From positions 372,001-436,000 of the forward strand of contig WFMF01000114.1 in assembly GCA_011033025.1 (NCBI GenBank): a stretch of 64,000 nucleotides of DNA, read 5' to 3'. The position numbers and the translations under genes were made by a program. Positions 22,400 to 34,145 of the stretch are shown here, in pieces (the stretch's first letter is position 1; each line of letters begins with the position of its first letter). This DNA comes from Beroe forskalii. Taxonomy: Eukaryota; Ctenophora; Nuda; Beroida; Beroidae. The notes under the pieces are model-generated. The model did no database searches. It was not told the origin of the DNA and saw only the letters and a list, made by a program, of their open reading frames with translations.

Positions 22400-24959
22400 A
22401 TGGTTATTTTATCGGTTCCAGGGATTTTATCAAAGAAGAAGGAAGGAGAGGAGTTGAGCGATGAAGAAGTACAGTTCTTCATTGACTGTGTCTGCAACAA
22501 TAATGTGGACCGAAGTCAGGTAAATCTTATGTTGACCACGATTGATCGACTTAAGATTTTCAAGTCTTAACTTGCTGGTCCAATGGACAGGAAAATGGAC
22601 AATGTACATTCGGAGGAAGTTATACATTGTGAAAGATCACTGATGTCTGATTATTCTCCCCTCCTTTTTCAGATCGGAGCCATGCTCATGGCATTCTGTC
22701 TACGAGGTCTCTCCAGCAGGGAAACGATCACCCTGACGAAGTCCATGCTGCACAGCGGGACGATCCAGCGATGGGACCCCTCGTGGCGAGTGGTAGACAA
22801 GCACTCCACTGGAGGGGTGGGAGACAAGGTCACTTTCCCCCTCACCGGGGCTCTGTCAGTGTTTCCTCTCAAGATACCCATGGTTTCAGGCAGGGGACTG
22901 GGGCATACAGGGGGGACTGCTGACAAGTTGGAGTCCATTCCAGGTGAGTTAGTAGTGTTTTGAGTTGATCAGTTGATGTCCTAGCGTGTATGGAAATTGA
23001 ACCTAAACCATGCAGAGAGATGAAATTGAAATTTTGATACTATTGATTATTGAAAGAGGGGGGAACAAGTCGCTGCCCCCAGGATTCCAGATAACCCTAT
23101 CGGAGGAGCACATGCAGAGAACCATGCAGGAGGTGGGGTGCTACATCACCACTCAGTTCGGGAACATTGCACCGGCTGACAAGACCCTGTATTCCATCCG
23201 AGACATCACATCCACAGTTTGCTACAGCCCCCTGGCTTGTGCCAGTATCATGAGCAAGAAACTGGCTGAGGGAATCGGAAGCTTGGTTCTTGATGTCAAG
23301 GTATGCCACGCATGCCGGAATGAACAGCAGACGACAGAAAATTTGAAATCCATCTGCATTCCTATGAACCTTAAACATTGCTGAAATGTTAAGTCAAATT
23401 TTATCTTTTATCAAATTTCCAACCCAGGCTGGCGGTGCAGCAATAGCAGGGGAACAAAGCCAGGCTGAACTATTGGCGAAGGCCATGGTTGAGATTGGGA
23501 ATGCCATGGGAGTGAAGACCACTGCCCTGATTACTGAGATGGACACTCCACTGGGATACTACATTGGAAACTCGCTGGAGGTAAAATTATCATTAGATAT
23601 TCAAAAAGTTCCTGCTTTGACTGTGAAATCATAGGAGAAAGACGCTCTGGCCTCTGATCCAAGTAGAATTTGATTCATTCTTTTCAGTTTCTATCAAAGC
23701 CCGTTTCAGATAATAGAGTCGTTGGAGTGCATGAAAGGTAATGGTCCTGAGGACCTAGTGGAGATCACAGCAGCTCAAGGGGCAGTGATCCTGTGCATGG
23801 AGGGTTTGGCAAGGAGCCAGCAGGAAGGAGAAGACATGATCAGACAAACCTTCCAGGACGGAACTGCGCTCAAGAAGTTCCTGCAGATTCTTGAGAATCA
23901 AGGTAAAATGACCAGTGACCACAGCTGGTGCACCGATTTGATAGAACATGCCAATTTGAATGTAGTGTAGCGACTATATAAAAGCCTAATCCCTCTTTAC
24001 TCCTTGACACTTTTTTCTATTAGATCTTGTAAACTTGCCCGGCATTAGCATCTGATACTAATTTCAGGAGTGGGTAAGAACATACTGGATCTGTTGGAGG
24101 CAGGTCAGTATGACAAAGTCTTCGACCATCCCAAGTTCGTGGAACCCATCCACTCACCCGCCTCTGGTTTTGTGGAGGCAGTCAAGGCTCTGCCCCTCGG
24201 TAAAGCCACCGTTCTGCTTGGAGGAGGCAGACAGCTGCCAGCGGATGTTATCGAGATGGCTGTTGGGATCAAACTTCTCAAGACTAAAGGCGACAAGGTT
24301 TCTGGTTATTTTCAAAGTTCAGAGATCACTTTCAACATAAAATTTGCTGATAGCCCATTGTAATTATGTTAATAGATTCGATAAATCTAAAATGTTAAAC
24401 AAACCCCTGAACAGGTGAACACTGGGGACGTGCTGGCTGAGATTCACCACAATGGTAAACTCACAGAGGACATCAGGAAACAGATAGAGGATGCTTTTGT
24501 GGTGGGATCCCAGCATCTACCGATAAAACGAGTTTTGGCAGTGGTAAGCAATGTGCTTTGAGTTCACCCGTTGATTGACACATGGGATGCTTAGTACTAT
24601 AGATCCTTATTCTCTTAAAATACACATTTTACTGCATGTATAATGTATAATGTACTTTCTATACATACACACAATAAAATCTAATATTACAGTATACAGT
24701 AAATATGTATTCTACAAACTATACACTATGTATTCCATACATTATACATTATATGCAATATACACTATACATCCCATACATTATACATTCTAGGCAATAT
24801 ACACTATACATCCCATACATTATACATTCTAGGCAATATTTATTTTTATTTAAAATCACAAATACATTCTATACAATATACATTTTATGCAATATACGTT
24901 TTCAGGTGAGAGACAATGAAGAGGTCCAAGAGTATGACACCTTCAAAGGGACAAACTAA
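22400..24959 (+). CDS. TYMP: Thymidine phosphorylase
   Basis: Cleaves thymidine (and deoxyuridine) with phosphate to the free base and 2-deoxyribose-1-phosphate, in the cytosolic pyrimidine salvage/catabolic route. Eight exons join in frame to 455 residues: 22400-22519, 22673-22943, 23083-23300, 23428-23580, 23710-23902, 24068-24297, 24415-24543, 24906-24959. The ATG at 22400 is the first after an in-frame TAG. Domains: N-terminal helical part ([20 protein letters not shown]), the phosphate/nucleoside site [10 protein letters not shown] (83-92), the family signature [17 protein letters not shown] (112-128), VKAGGAA (about 202-208) and the C-terminal alpha/beta part ending at DTFKGTN. Length is like human (482) and bacterial (about 440) enzymes. 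It converges on the mannosidase gene. Confidence 0.97.
24716..24833. repeat. 39-bp tandem repeat in the last TYMP intron
   Basis: Three copies of CAATATACACTATACATCCC plus 19 further bases; the first copy is diverged. AT-rich and non-coding. Confidence 0.85.
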
Positions 24960-25166
24960 ATGCAGCCCCATTGATGCAGACTCTACTGTATTCACAGACA
25001 TCTTAAGGCCTAGCCCCCCCCCTCCTTGCTGAATTAACAACTATGCGAAAATGCAAGTGGTCTTTAACGAGCGATTAATGAAACTATTGTGACCAGTTCA
25101 AACGTACCTTACTCAATTTTTTGTCAATATTGTTGCCAGCATTGTTTCAACACGCTTCAGTATGAA

Positions 25167-25172
25167 AATAAA
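25167..25172 (+). terminator. Poly(A) signal AATAAA for TYMP
   Basis: AATAAA about 210 bases after the TYMP stop. Confidence 0.5.
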
Positions 25173-25302
25173 AACATTGACAATGTTAATGCATGCGTTA
25201 ATTCCATGGTTCATTATCACAATTTAAATTTAATAGCTCACAAGTTTAAATTGAGCTATGATTTTTATTTTATGACTCATTTTAATTTTAATTGTTAACT
25301 GC

Positions 25303-25308
25303 TTTATT
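25303..25308 (-). terminator. Candidate poly(A) signal for mannosidase II
   Basis: Minus-strand AATAAA about 400 bases past the mannosidase stop. TYMP and this gene converge, and their signals are about 130 bases apart, so their 3' ends may be close or overlap. Confidence 0.35.
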
Positions 25309-25707
25309 AAGTTCGTCCATATTTCGTGGCTTTAAAAGCAATATTACAGGACACATTATCATGATTTTATGACTTATCAAACACCATCTGCGATTGCAGG
25401 TGCATGTGGCAGTCGTTAATTTTATCAAATTTAAAGTTAATTCTATTTTATCGATATATTTAGAAAATTATTCTTCTTATCATGAGAACTCCGTATACAT
25501 AATACCTATATAGCCGAGAATTTAATGGAATTAAGTTTATGATTTATAATGCAATTATTATTCTATTGTTGAAATTGCAGATATAACTATTCTAACTGAT
25601 TCCAGAACTCCGCGGACATCAATTTTAATATACAAAAACCATAAATACTTAAATACTGAAAATTAATAAAATCATCTGAGGACTTAGGAGTGCCTTTTGA
25701 AAAAGGT

Positions 25708-28700
25708 TCATTCTAAGAAGTTGATATAATCTGATGTGAATTGCATGGGCTGGTTACTTCTCGGGGTATCGTCACTGTCATGGAAGGGTGAAAAGGGGTG
25801 TTCTTTCGACGTAACCCTATCTTCAAACATCTCACTGAGATCTGAGTAACTGATAGCCGGACATATCTCCGTATTGTCAATGTTACAAGTAAACCCAAGC
25901 TTCTTCCTGATGAGAAGTGAGGTTCTGTCCTCCACGTATCGTAAGTTGACGAGTTCCTCGTCACATGGGAATTCTCTGATGAGTTGCCTGGAGGTTGGTC
26001 CTTTGACATTCCCTCCCTCCTTTTCCTCCTCAACCAGAGGTCGGTGTCCTAAAAACACCAGGGTGTTGTAATGATTCCAATAACCTGTAACTCAGCAGTG
26101 AAGGATACTCCACCAGATACCCTGATCTGATGACTCCACTGATCCTGTGTGACTCTCCAGGAGCAATCTGAACCTAGCTGGGGTAGGCATATTGTCCTTG
26201 ATACCCTCAGGCAACCCCCGATTATCATTAGAATTGGCATACCTCCTGTCTAGAACCACTTCAATGTAACCGTTAGAAAGTGAGGCCACCCCGTGGGGTT
26301 CTGAACTGAGGATGGAGAAACGCCGGGTTGGCGTCCTGGATGAAGGCAGTGCTCGGCATGGGAAAGAAATTTCCTTGTGTTTGAAGTTTCTCCTTGTACC
26401 GATGCTGCTGGATGGTGTGTCCGTTGTTGTCTGTAAACAGCGTGTCCTTGTTTTCAATGTCCGTTTTGAACCTCAGCATCAGATCCCCGTTCTCTTGTAG
26501 ATTAGTTAACACTTCCAACTCCACATACTGATCTGCCCCGGCACTATGTTGACAGTGTAAGTCAACACCAGCAGCTCCCCCACATGAACCACAGCCTTGT
26601 GCCTCAGAGGACCCCGAACTACCACGAACTTAGGTCGGAAGTTGGAGCCGAGGTAGAGGAGGGGAGGAGAGGAGGGCCTGAAGAGGTAAGCTCCTCCATG
26701 CCCTCGGTAGAGGAGGAGCTCCTGATCCACTGACATGGATAATTCACCTCTCTTAACCCCCTTCAATCTGCCAGATAGACAGTCTATAGAGATACTGAGA
26801 CCTGATTCTGAGCCTAACAGGATATCACCGTTACTGCAACTAGCCTGATCGTAGACTTTGGTTTCGAATGATTTGCTGAAGTTCTCCTCATCAGCTTCTG
26901 AGTTGTATAGCCCAATCGTTGTCTTTTCAGATTGAGCATTAGCTGTAGATTTGAGGATATAGCTGTCCAAGGATACTGACTTGGAAAATGTTTGGAAAAC
27001 GAGATAGTTCGAGTCAGCGTGGTATTTTCCATATTCAATTCGTGGCTCTAACTGTTGGAAGACTTTGTGCCCATTCACTTCATGAACACTAAGATCAACA
27101 TTCGTAGACACAGCTATCATTTGTACAGAAGTTATTTCTCTTGGTAACGCGTTAAATGAAATCAACTGTTTGTCAATGTCCAGCACTTGGTACTTATCGT
27201 AGTCATTGAATGCACCCCTACTCACCACGGGAGAAACCAAATCCCCCTGATTGTTTAGGAGTTGTCGTATCGAGGAGGCAGTTATATCGTTACAAGTCTT
27301 GTAGGCACCGTACAGAATAGCCCCATAGTCATTCACCACAATTCTGACCGAGGTTCCCGTAATACCGTCGTGATGTTGGAAGAGTGAGAGGGCATGTCGG
27401 GCAGCAATCAGATCCTCCTCTCGTGCCATTATCCTCGCCAGAGAAAAGAGGATTTCAGTTCTCCTGAGAGCAGATTCCAACACTCTGTCTAGATTCTTGT
27501 AGAAGGGTCGTGAGGTGTAGTAACCGGACCAGTAATCAGCCTCACGATCAGCGTACGTAAAGAAATCCCCGCTCAAACTCGGCAACTTGTCAAGTCCGTA
27601 AGCTCGTACCCTGTCAAAGTACTCACTGAGAACGCCCCATCTCACTTCCGTGTTTAGTTCGGGGTGTTTGTTGATGTACTCCATGAGAGGATTGTAGTTG
27701 TTGTAAATATCACGTATATTTTCCTCCTTCATGTACGCGAAATCTTCTCCAATTTCGACGAAAATGGTGTTAGTTTGATGGAGCGCAGCTTTCTTCCGCC
27801 ACTGATCCAGAATCAGTTCTGAGAGATCCTTAACAGAGTTCTCGTCCACCTTCGCTTCCATGCCAGTTCTACGATTAAAGGTGAATTTGGTGCAAACGTC
27901 CTTATCCGGACCACAAGTGTTATCAGTTTCGTAACCAAAGAACTGCCCAATGTTCGTCATCATGTCCGTTTCTCCCGTCACATCCCAGGATTGTCTCCAG
28001 TTGAATTCGATCTGTCTGGCCTTAGCCAGGTGAGTTTTAACCCTGTAATGAACCCGCTCGATGTGCATGCCTCTCAGACCAAACAACTTATTGATGTAAG
28101 CTTTCATTGGCGACAAACCGAAAGGATCTATTGCCCATCCTGATTTAGGTAACGCTTCAGGGAGGTTCTGCTTGAGCCAATCATGCCCGTCCAACATGTC
28201 GTTAATCAGCGCAAAGTAGTGAGTATTAGCTTCATCCGCCTGCACCCAGCCCCCCTGCACGAACTCAAACCTCCCATCCCCCGCCAGATTCCTGACATTC
28301 CTCTTCACCTCCTCACTCTGCTCCCCCCACCAGATCTTGAAGAAGGACACCTCAGCGTAGATAAACTTGAAGTCAGGGTGAGCCATTGCGAAGTTGTAGA
28401 GGTTGGTGAGGAGGTGTCGGACCCGGGACTGGTAGTAGGACATGTAGGTCTGACCCCAGCCCGGGTCACAGTGCGAGTGGGGCACTAGGAGGACTACCAG
28501 AGGTTCGGTAAGGGGGAGGGGTTCGAGACCCGAGTAGATCTGGCTAGCGACGTTAGGACCCACTTTGAAGTCCAGTGTTTCTACTAGATCGGTAACTTGA
28601 ATAGTAGCTTTGTTGTGACTTACGGGTTTGATGTTTGAACACGTAGCAAGGAATGTTGACACAGTAGCTGCAGGCGGGCCTTCTTCTGTGGACAGTTCAT

Positions 28701-29135
28701 CGATTGCTTTCCAAGCGCCCGGACTGATATGTCTTCCTCCTCTTTGAGCAACTTTATCATCTTTAGCAAACTGAGAGGCCTGAAATATTTTATACTTAGA
28801 GGCTGAGAAATTTTTCATCATACTGTCCTCTTTTTTCTGTACTTTAAAAAAAGTATAACTGAATAGTGATTGTGAATGTGAAATAAAATTATCGAAAGAT
28901 GGCAACTTTTAATTTTGTCCACTGGCGATTTTCGGTGTATCATGGACATGTGGACGTTAGCATATACACACCCCCTCGAAAATACTGAATACAGAATTAA
29001 GGAAAAAAAATCTGACGTGTGAACAGCGTCATCACTCACGGGCTGGGAATCGAAGCTATAGTAGAGTGTTGTCACAATGACAACTACAGAGACAAGGACG
29101 ACCAAAGTCTTCTTCTTCTTTCTCAGAGGGTACAT
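25708..29135 (-). CDS. MAN2A1: Golgi alpha-mannosidase II (GH38), with four apparent frame breaks near the C-terminus
   Basis: Trims two mannoses from the GlcNAcMan5 N-glycan in the Golgi, committing it to complex type. Two exons: 29135-29040 and 28836-25708, about 1,070 residues (human 1144). Type II topology: MYPLRKKKK, then a membrane anchor at about 10-28. GH38 catalytic part: PHSHCDPGW (151-159; His154 and Asp156 are the expected zinc ligands), KSGWAIDPFGLSP with the nucleophile Asp near 269, LSGDFFTYADREADYWSGY and FQHHDGITGTS. The family normally has HNDPGW; Cys here is unusual. Reading the C-terminal third as the family demands a frame change near 26536-26539, 26325-26327, 26120-26122 and 26058-26063. 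They form two pairs that cancel, mostly at G/C runs. The long exon upstream is intact. Either unpolished sequence or an ageing gene. The paralogue (MAN2A1 or MAN2A2) cannot be told. Confidence 0.88.
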
Positions 29136-30472
29136 TCTATCGTGTTTCCGTATCCAGGGGATAATTCCGTCGGAAATACCTCACTGGGAAATTAGAAGTT
29201 GTTAATCAACGCAATATCATGTAGGTAGGTGCCCAATATGGGGATGTGGATTATTTGGACAAATTACTACCAATTTGCCCAATACACAAACCGGACTAGG
29301 GCTGCAAAGCTGTAAGAAACCTGTCAGTAAAGTGTAAAGGAATGAGTTCATTGGGATTGGATGTTTTTTCCTTGCCTCAAATAGCATATTCATGGACTTT
29401 CTTCTTCCATGGAACAAAATTTCGGAAAATCAGGAAACTTTTACCCTACAATTTCAATGAATTCCTTATAAAAAATGGGCGTAGTTCGACAAAACTGAAT
29501 ATTATCAATTATGTGCGTGGCATATCTGTATCAAAATTCAATTCAAGTCTGCATATCAATCATTCAGAAAGTCAACGAATATCAAGAATGTACTACGCGC
29601 TCAATGACATATCTCAAAATGACTTTCAGCTTTTTAGCAGCGTACACAAAAAAACATGACCCACAACTGGCTATCATTCGCATTTTCGTGAAATTATCAC
29701 GATGAAAACTACATAAAGGAGAAATATGAGCAGAAGGAAATATGAGTATCACCACCTGGCACCTTGGTAAGGGGTTTCTAGCACGTCTAGTAGTGCAGCC
29801 AGGTGGGTTCCAGTGAAGCTCTCTGTGATTGAGAGTTGCCATCCATCCCCGGATGGGGATGTGGTGGTCTGTTGGATATTGCAACAAACTAACAAAAATG
29901 AGCAAGAGGTAACTAGACTTGAGATCTTGAAATGACGTATACAAAATACTAAACTACAGAGTACACGGCCGACAGGACCTTGGATTACACTGCTCTCAGA
30001 CGCTTCTCAAAGGAACGAATACATAAATTATTCAGGAATTTCAGTGCGAGGTCATACAATTTAGCAGGGTTTAAAGTTATAGTCATAAGTTGGGGGATGT
30101 TACAGAAGTATTGGCGGGAAGCTATGTTGGAGAAATAATGATAAGAACAAACACGACTAAGTCTAAATAAGGACACAAATCAACAGCAACTGTTGACTTG
30201 AGCGGGTTAGTTGATCTACTGCATTTACACACGCACGCCAAACGGAAAATATACTTGAAAAATCTGAATTTGCTTTCGCGTGCAACCAGCTGCATGCTAC
30301 GAGCTTGCATTTCGCCGCCTAAGAATACAATTCTTTGCCAAGAAAAGATAGATGCCATGGTAGACCCTTTTCTGCTTTATTGGAAATAATCGAAACGAAT
30401 ATAAAACATTTTCCAACTCAGCAACATAAAATAATAGTTTTTAGATAGAAGCTTATACTTATAACGAGTCAC

Positions 30473-30687
30473 ACCTACGGGAATAATGACTGATCAATAA
30501 AACAATTGATGCTCTTTTATAAACCAAGAAACACAGCAATGATATTAATTTGTCTACATGTTTCGGTCCATCTCCGTCTTCAGGACAATTAACATCTCAT
30601 ATATCATTAATAAGCCTTCTGGCTTCCTACCTCAAATTTGATTGTATAAAGTAGTGTTGTAAAGTTTAAAACCTACGGGAATAATGA
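30473..30687 (-). mobile_element. Severely 5'-truncated retrotransposon tail with a 17-bp target-site duplication
   Basis: ACCTACGGGAATAATGA is present at 30473-30489 and 30671-30687 around a 181-bp insert. On the minus strand the insert reads CTGAAGACGGAGATGGACCG then AAACATGTAGAC, a block I recognise from 3' ends of LINE- or Penelope-type elements in animals. The element family is inferred. Confidence 0.6.
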
Positions 30688-32041
30688 AAAATTTCACATC
30701 CATCTTCTGATATGCATATATTGTATTGTACGTGCTTGTTGTACATCGTGCTGTTTATAGCACAGTGATGAGTGACGCAATTGTAAACGGCAAATTCTAT
30801 GAGGAGAGAAAATAAGCGACTTCTGTTATGGTTGAATTAAGTTGAATTAAGTTGATTCATATACCTAGTGAATAATACAATATAGGCAGGAACAATTCTT
30901 ATGGGAGCATAGCCGCATAGATGATGGACCCGTATGGAGAACTCAGCTAGGACATTGAAAGATGGAAATTTCGACAATTTACCGAATATAGTAGATTTTT
31001 GGCAGTCTTCTCATGAAATTTTTGAGAGAACTTAGAGGACTAAAGGAGTAAGTACTGTTTCATTAACTTCACTACCTGAGCTCATGGATAGGGAGACCCT
31101 GAGTTAATCTAAAAAGTCTAAAGGGCGTCAACAGTCATTCCCAATGACAAATACAAGGTTTTAAAATTAATTTAAGCAACCTAGCTCATTTCAATTTGTT
31201 CGATATCCGCTATTATTATTTTACTTTTAGTGATTGAGACATTGTTGAATGTTGACTATTACTAAAATTAGTGGCTCCGCTAGTCAGATGTACTTGCTTT
31301 ATCGTGTTGACGTGTTAGTGTGTTGAAATTGGAAATGCATAGTGAGGGATATTACTGTTTAGCAATTGAGGGGGCATTTGAATTTGAAGTTGCAGGCATG
31401 GTGCCGGTGGCGGGTGGAGGGGTCTAAAATGGCCAAGATTTGATGCGTACGGCCTTTGATTTATCATGTGGTTGCTAGATACGTATAGTATACCCCTGTT
31501 CGCGTTGCGCTTTCTCAGAACAGGAAGCACTGCGCACGTTGTCGTACGGACACGTGCGCTGGAAGGCCTGTGGACATGAATGGCCCCTTAAGTTATAGCT
31601 TTACTCATTTAGGAACGCGAACGTCGGGACAACGACTTTCAGTTTCAAGACAACCTGACAACGTCACGCTGACAAGTGACATTGAAAATGCATTGCATGA
31701 TGGAACTTCAGGCAAGGTCCGCAAGTAGTAGGATAATTTTGATTCATGTATAATTGATTTAGCTTTAATTGATTTAACAGGGACACATCGCATGTGGCAA
31801 ATAGGTGTGTACGCGCGTAGCTCAATGCAATGCTTCCCTGAGGAAGTTGCCCTAACCAGCGCCCAGTTCTGCACGCATAAGCACCTGGTTTAAGTGAACT
31901 GAGGAAGCGCCGCGCGCCTCGCAACGCGAACAGAGGTAACGTTTACTTGTATAGCATATGTAATTTGTTCCCTCTAAAAATCGAAATTCCCGACCGAAAT
32001 TCCCGACCGAGCCCTAAAGGCAAACTTGCTTTAGTTGCCTT

Positions 32042-32153
32042 CCTAAGCCCGCATAGGTGTACGTGTGTGTACTCGCGCGGCGCTTCCTAGTGTTCAAATT
32101 CAGAAGAAGCGCGCCGCGCAACGCAAACAGGGATATAGTGATATACGTGTTTA
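32042..32153. mobile_element. GC-rich foldback repeat of the 19.7-kb family
   Basis: Starts CCTAAGCCCGCATAGGTGT, has GCGCGGCGC and complementary GCGCGCCGCGC arms, and ends near TATACGTGTTTAG. It is inverted relative to 32434-32528. Confidence 0.6.
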
Positions 32154-32170
32154 GTTGCCTTACAGGAGGA

Positions 32171-32297
32171 GCGTGTTGAACTCATTTGTGCGCGGCTTTT
32201 CCATGCGCGGCGTAATCGTGTGCGGCTAACTGCCCGTTAATGACAGGCAGTGAGCCGCGCACGATTGCGCCGCGCACATAGGAGTTCGACACGCCAC
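32171..32297. mobile_element. Near-perfect 127-bp hairpin element
   Basis: GCGTGTTGAACTC...TGTGCGCGGC on the left pairs with GCCGCGCACATAGGAGTTCG and ACACGC on the right. The inner stem CGTGTGCGGCTAACTGCC pairs with GGCAGTGAGCCGCGCACG around a loop of about 10 bases. The left arm has a short extra duplication. Confidence 0.7.
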
Positions 32298-32433
32298 CGT
32301 TAAGTTCAGCACTGAGCACTGTCGAGCTTCTAAATTTTCGTTTCATATTCATATTTTGTTAAAGAATCGGATGTTGTTTTAAACCAGTGCCCGGCCCTGG
32401 TTTCGCACACACCCCTGGTTAGGGGTAAATCTT

Positions 32434-32528
32434 GCTAAACACGTATATCCCTGTGTGGCTCGCGCGGCGCGCTTCCCCATCACAGGGAAGCGCGCGGCGC
32501 GTACACACACCTATGCAGGCTTAGGAAG
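32434..32528. mobile_element. GC-rich foldback repeat, inverted copy
   Basis: GCTAAACACGTATATCCC to CTATGCAGGCTTAGG. Nearly identical to 19834-19935 and complementary in layout to 32042-32153. Contains a hairpin of CGCGCGGCGCGC arms. Confidence 0.65.
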
Positions 32529-33147
32529 GGTAAATCAGATGCAGTGTTAAAGCAAGTGCAGGACGTTATTTAAGCGTGGCTAAAGAGATTTTTACTATAA
32601 TTGTAGCTCATGGATTGTGAATGCAATAAAATCATGCATGAATTCATACAAACTGTCAGTTACATTCCTGGTTTTTGAATGTGTGAACATTTTATGTTCA
32701 TACCTTTGGTTGGTTATAACATCACTGCAATGATGATCCATATCAAACATCATATGTCATTTTCTTCAGGAATTAGGCTGATACCAGTAAACTACCTTTA
32801 TCTTCTTTATTTTTATCTCCTTTATCTTCTTTATTTTTGTCACCTGTGAGTTACAAAGTTTACATTCAGAAATTCATTTCATAATTTTGAACAATTGAAG
32901 ATGTATTATGGAGCACTTCTTGACAGTTTAGGCAAAATTCTCAAATTAATCATATGCATATTATGTTTCAGAAGGAAGCATACACATAGGTATTAGGTAT
33001 CATAGATTTTAAATAAAATCTTTAAAATATTACAACTGTTCATTCACTACTGAAAATTATATTTATTGTGTGATTCATGGCTTAAGTAAAATATTCAATG
33101 AATACCAGGAGCCATTAACCAATAAGGGTCCAATCTTAGGATGATAC

Positions 33148-33193
33148 CCTACCCTTGCGCGCGCGGTGCAACGTTCCACATTTGGACGTCACC
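33148..33193 (-). repeat. GC-rich dispersed repeat, copy 2
   Basis: Reverse-orientation copy of the block at 19085-19138: CCCTTGCGCGCGCGG, CAACGTTCCACATTTGGACG, TCACC. Confidence 0.55.
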
Positions 33194-34145
33194 TTTCGTC
33201 CAACAACAAGTCAGAAGAAAGGGACGGACATCGCCCGTGGAAGGGTCCAATATAGCTTATCAATAAGACCTGGACACAGATACTACCTCTTATGCTTCAT
33301 TCAATAGGGCCAAGATTTTTCTTTTTTGCAATATTTGGTAGAATGTCATAACATGCCATGTCTCAAAAGGTCAAGACACTACAGTTTAAGATATCCAGGT
33401 TCTAAGGTACCTACATCCTATTAATATCCAATAATTATCCATTTTCACCAAGTTTTAGGGCTTTGAAAATTTTGTAGCTTAGGAGTAATGATGCATATTG
33501 TTTATTCTTGACAGCATTAATGAAATAATGGCATCTATGCACAGAATCAATAACATCTATGCACAAAATGCAAGCAGCTAAATAGCCATAGGCAATGTAT
33601 GTCATGAAATTTATTTTCAAAAATCTTCCACATTACAAAATGCTGAGAAATGATTATTGATAATATGATAGAGAAACTTATTCTATGAAAACTATACCTC
33701 ATTTGATACAATACTGGATCAGATTTACAGAGGTGTAGCCACCTTGAGAAATGAGAACCACTCAGAAATTTCCGATTGCATGGGGCCACATATGTATGTG
33801 AATATACTGTCAAATCACTATAATGCACATACAAATGGCAGTTTTGCGGAAATTTCAGACACTGACCTCAGATGTGGGGACACCTCTGTAAACCTCGTAA
33901 AGCAATTAATGTAAACCATTTAAGAATGGAAGAGTTTTGGTGATATGCATCTGTGCAGATGACTAAAACAGGAGTACTCAATAATTTCTTTAGATACTAA
34001 AAATTGTGCAAGTAACTCTACACAACAGTAGCTTAGTTGTGTAGAGTTGTGCAAAAAAAATTCGTATCTAAAATTATTCCTTTTAAAGTAATCTGCACAT
34101 ACAATTCAGGTTGTACAAATTATTTCTCTATTCCCTCTCTAGGCA

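Larger units (their letters stand above)
29136..34145. other. Spacer between mannosidase II and DNAJB9
   Basis: No coding exon recognised. It holds a GC-richer patch near 29755-29880 with CACCTGGC...GCCAGGTG, a retrotransposon tail at 30.5 kb and foldback elements at 32-33.2 kb. An acceptor directly before the DNAJB9 ATG implies an untranslated first exon of that gene somewhere upstream. Confidence 0.5.
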
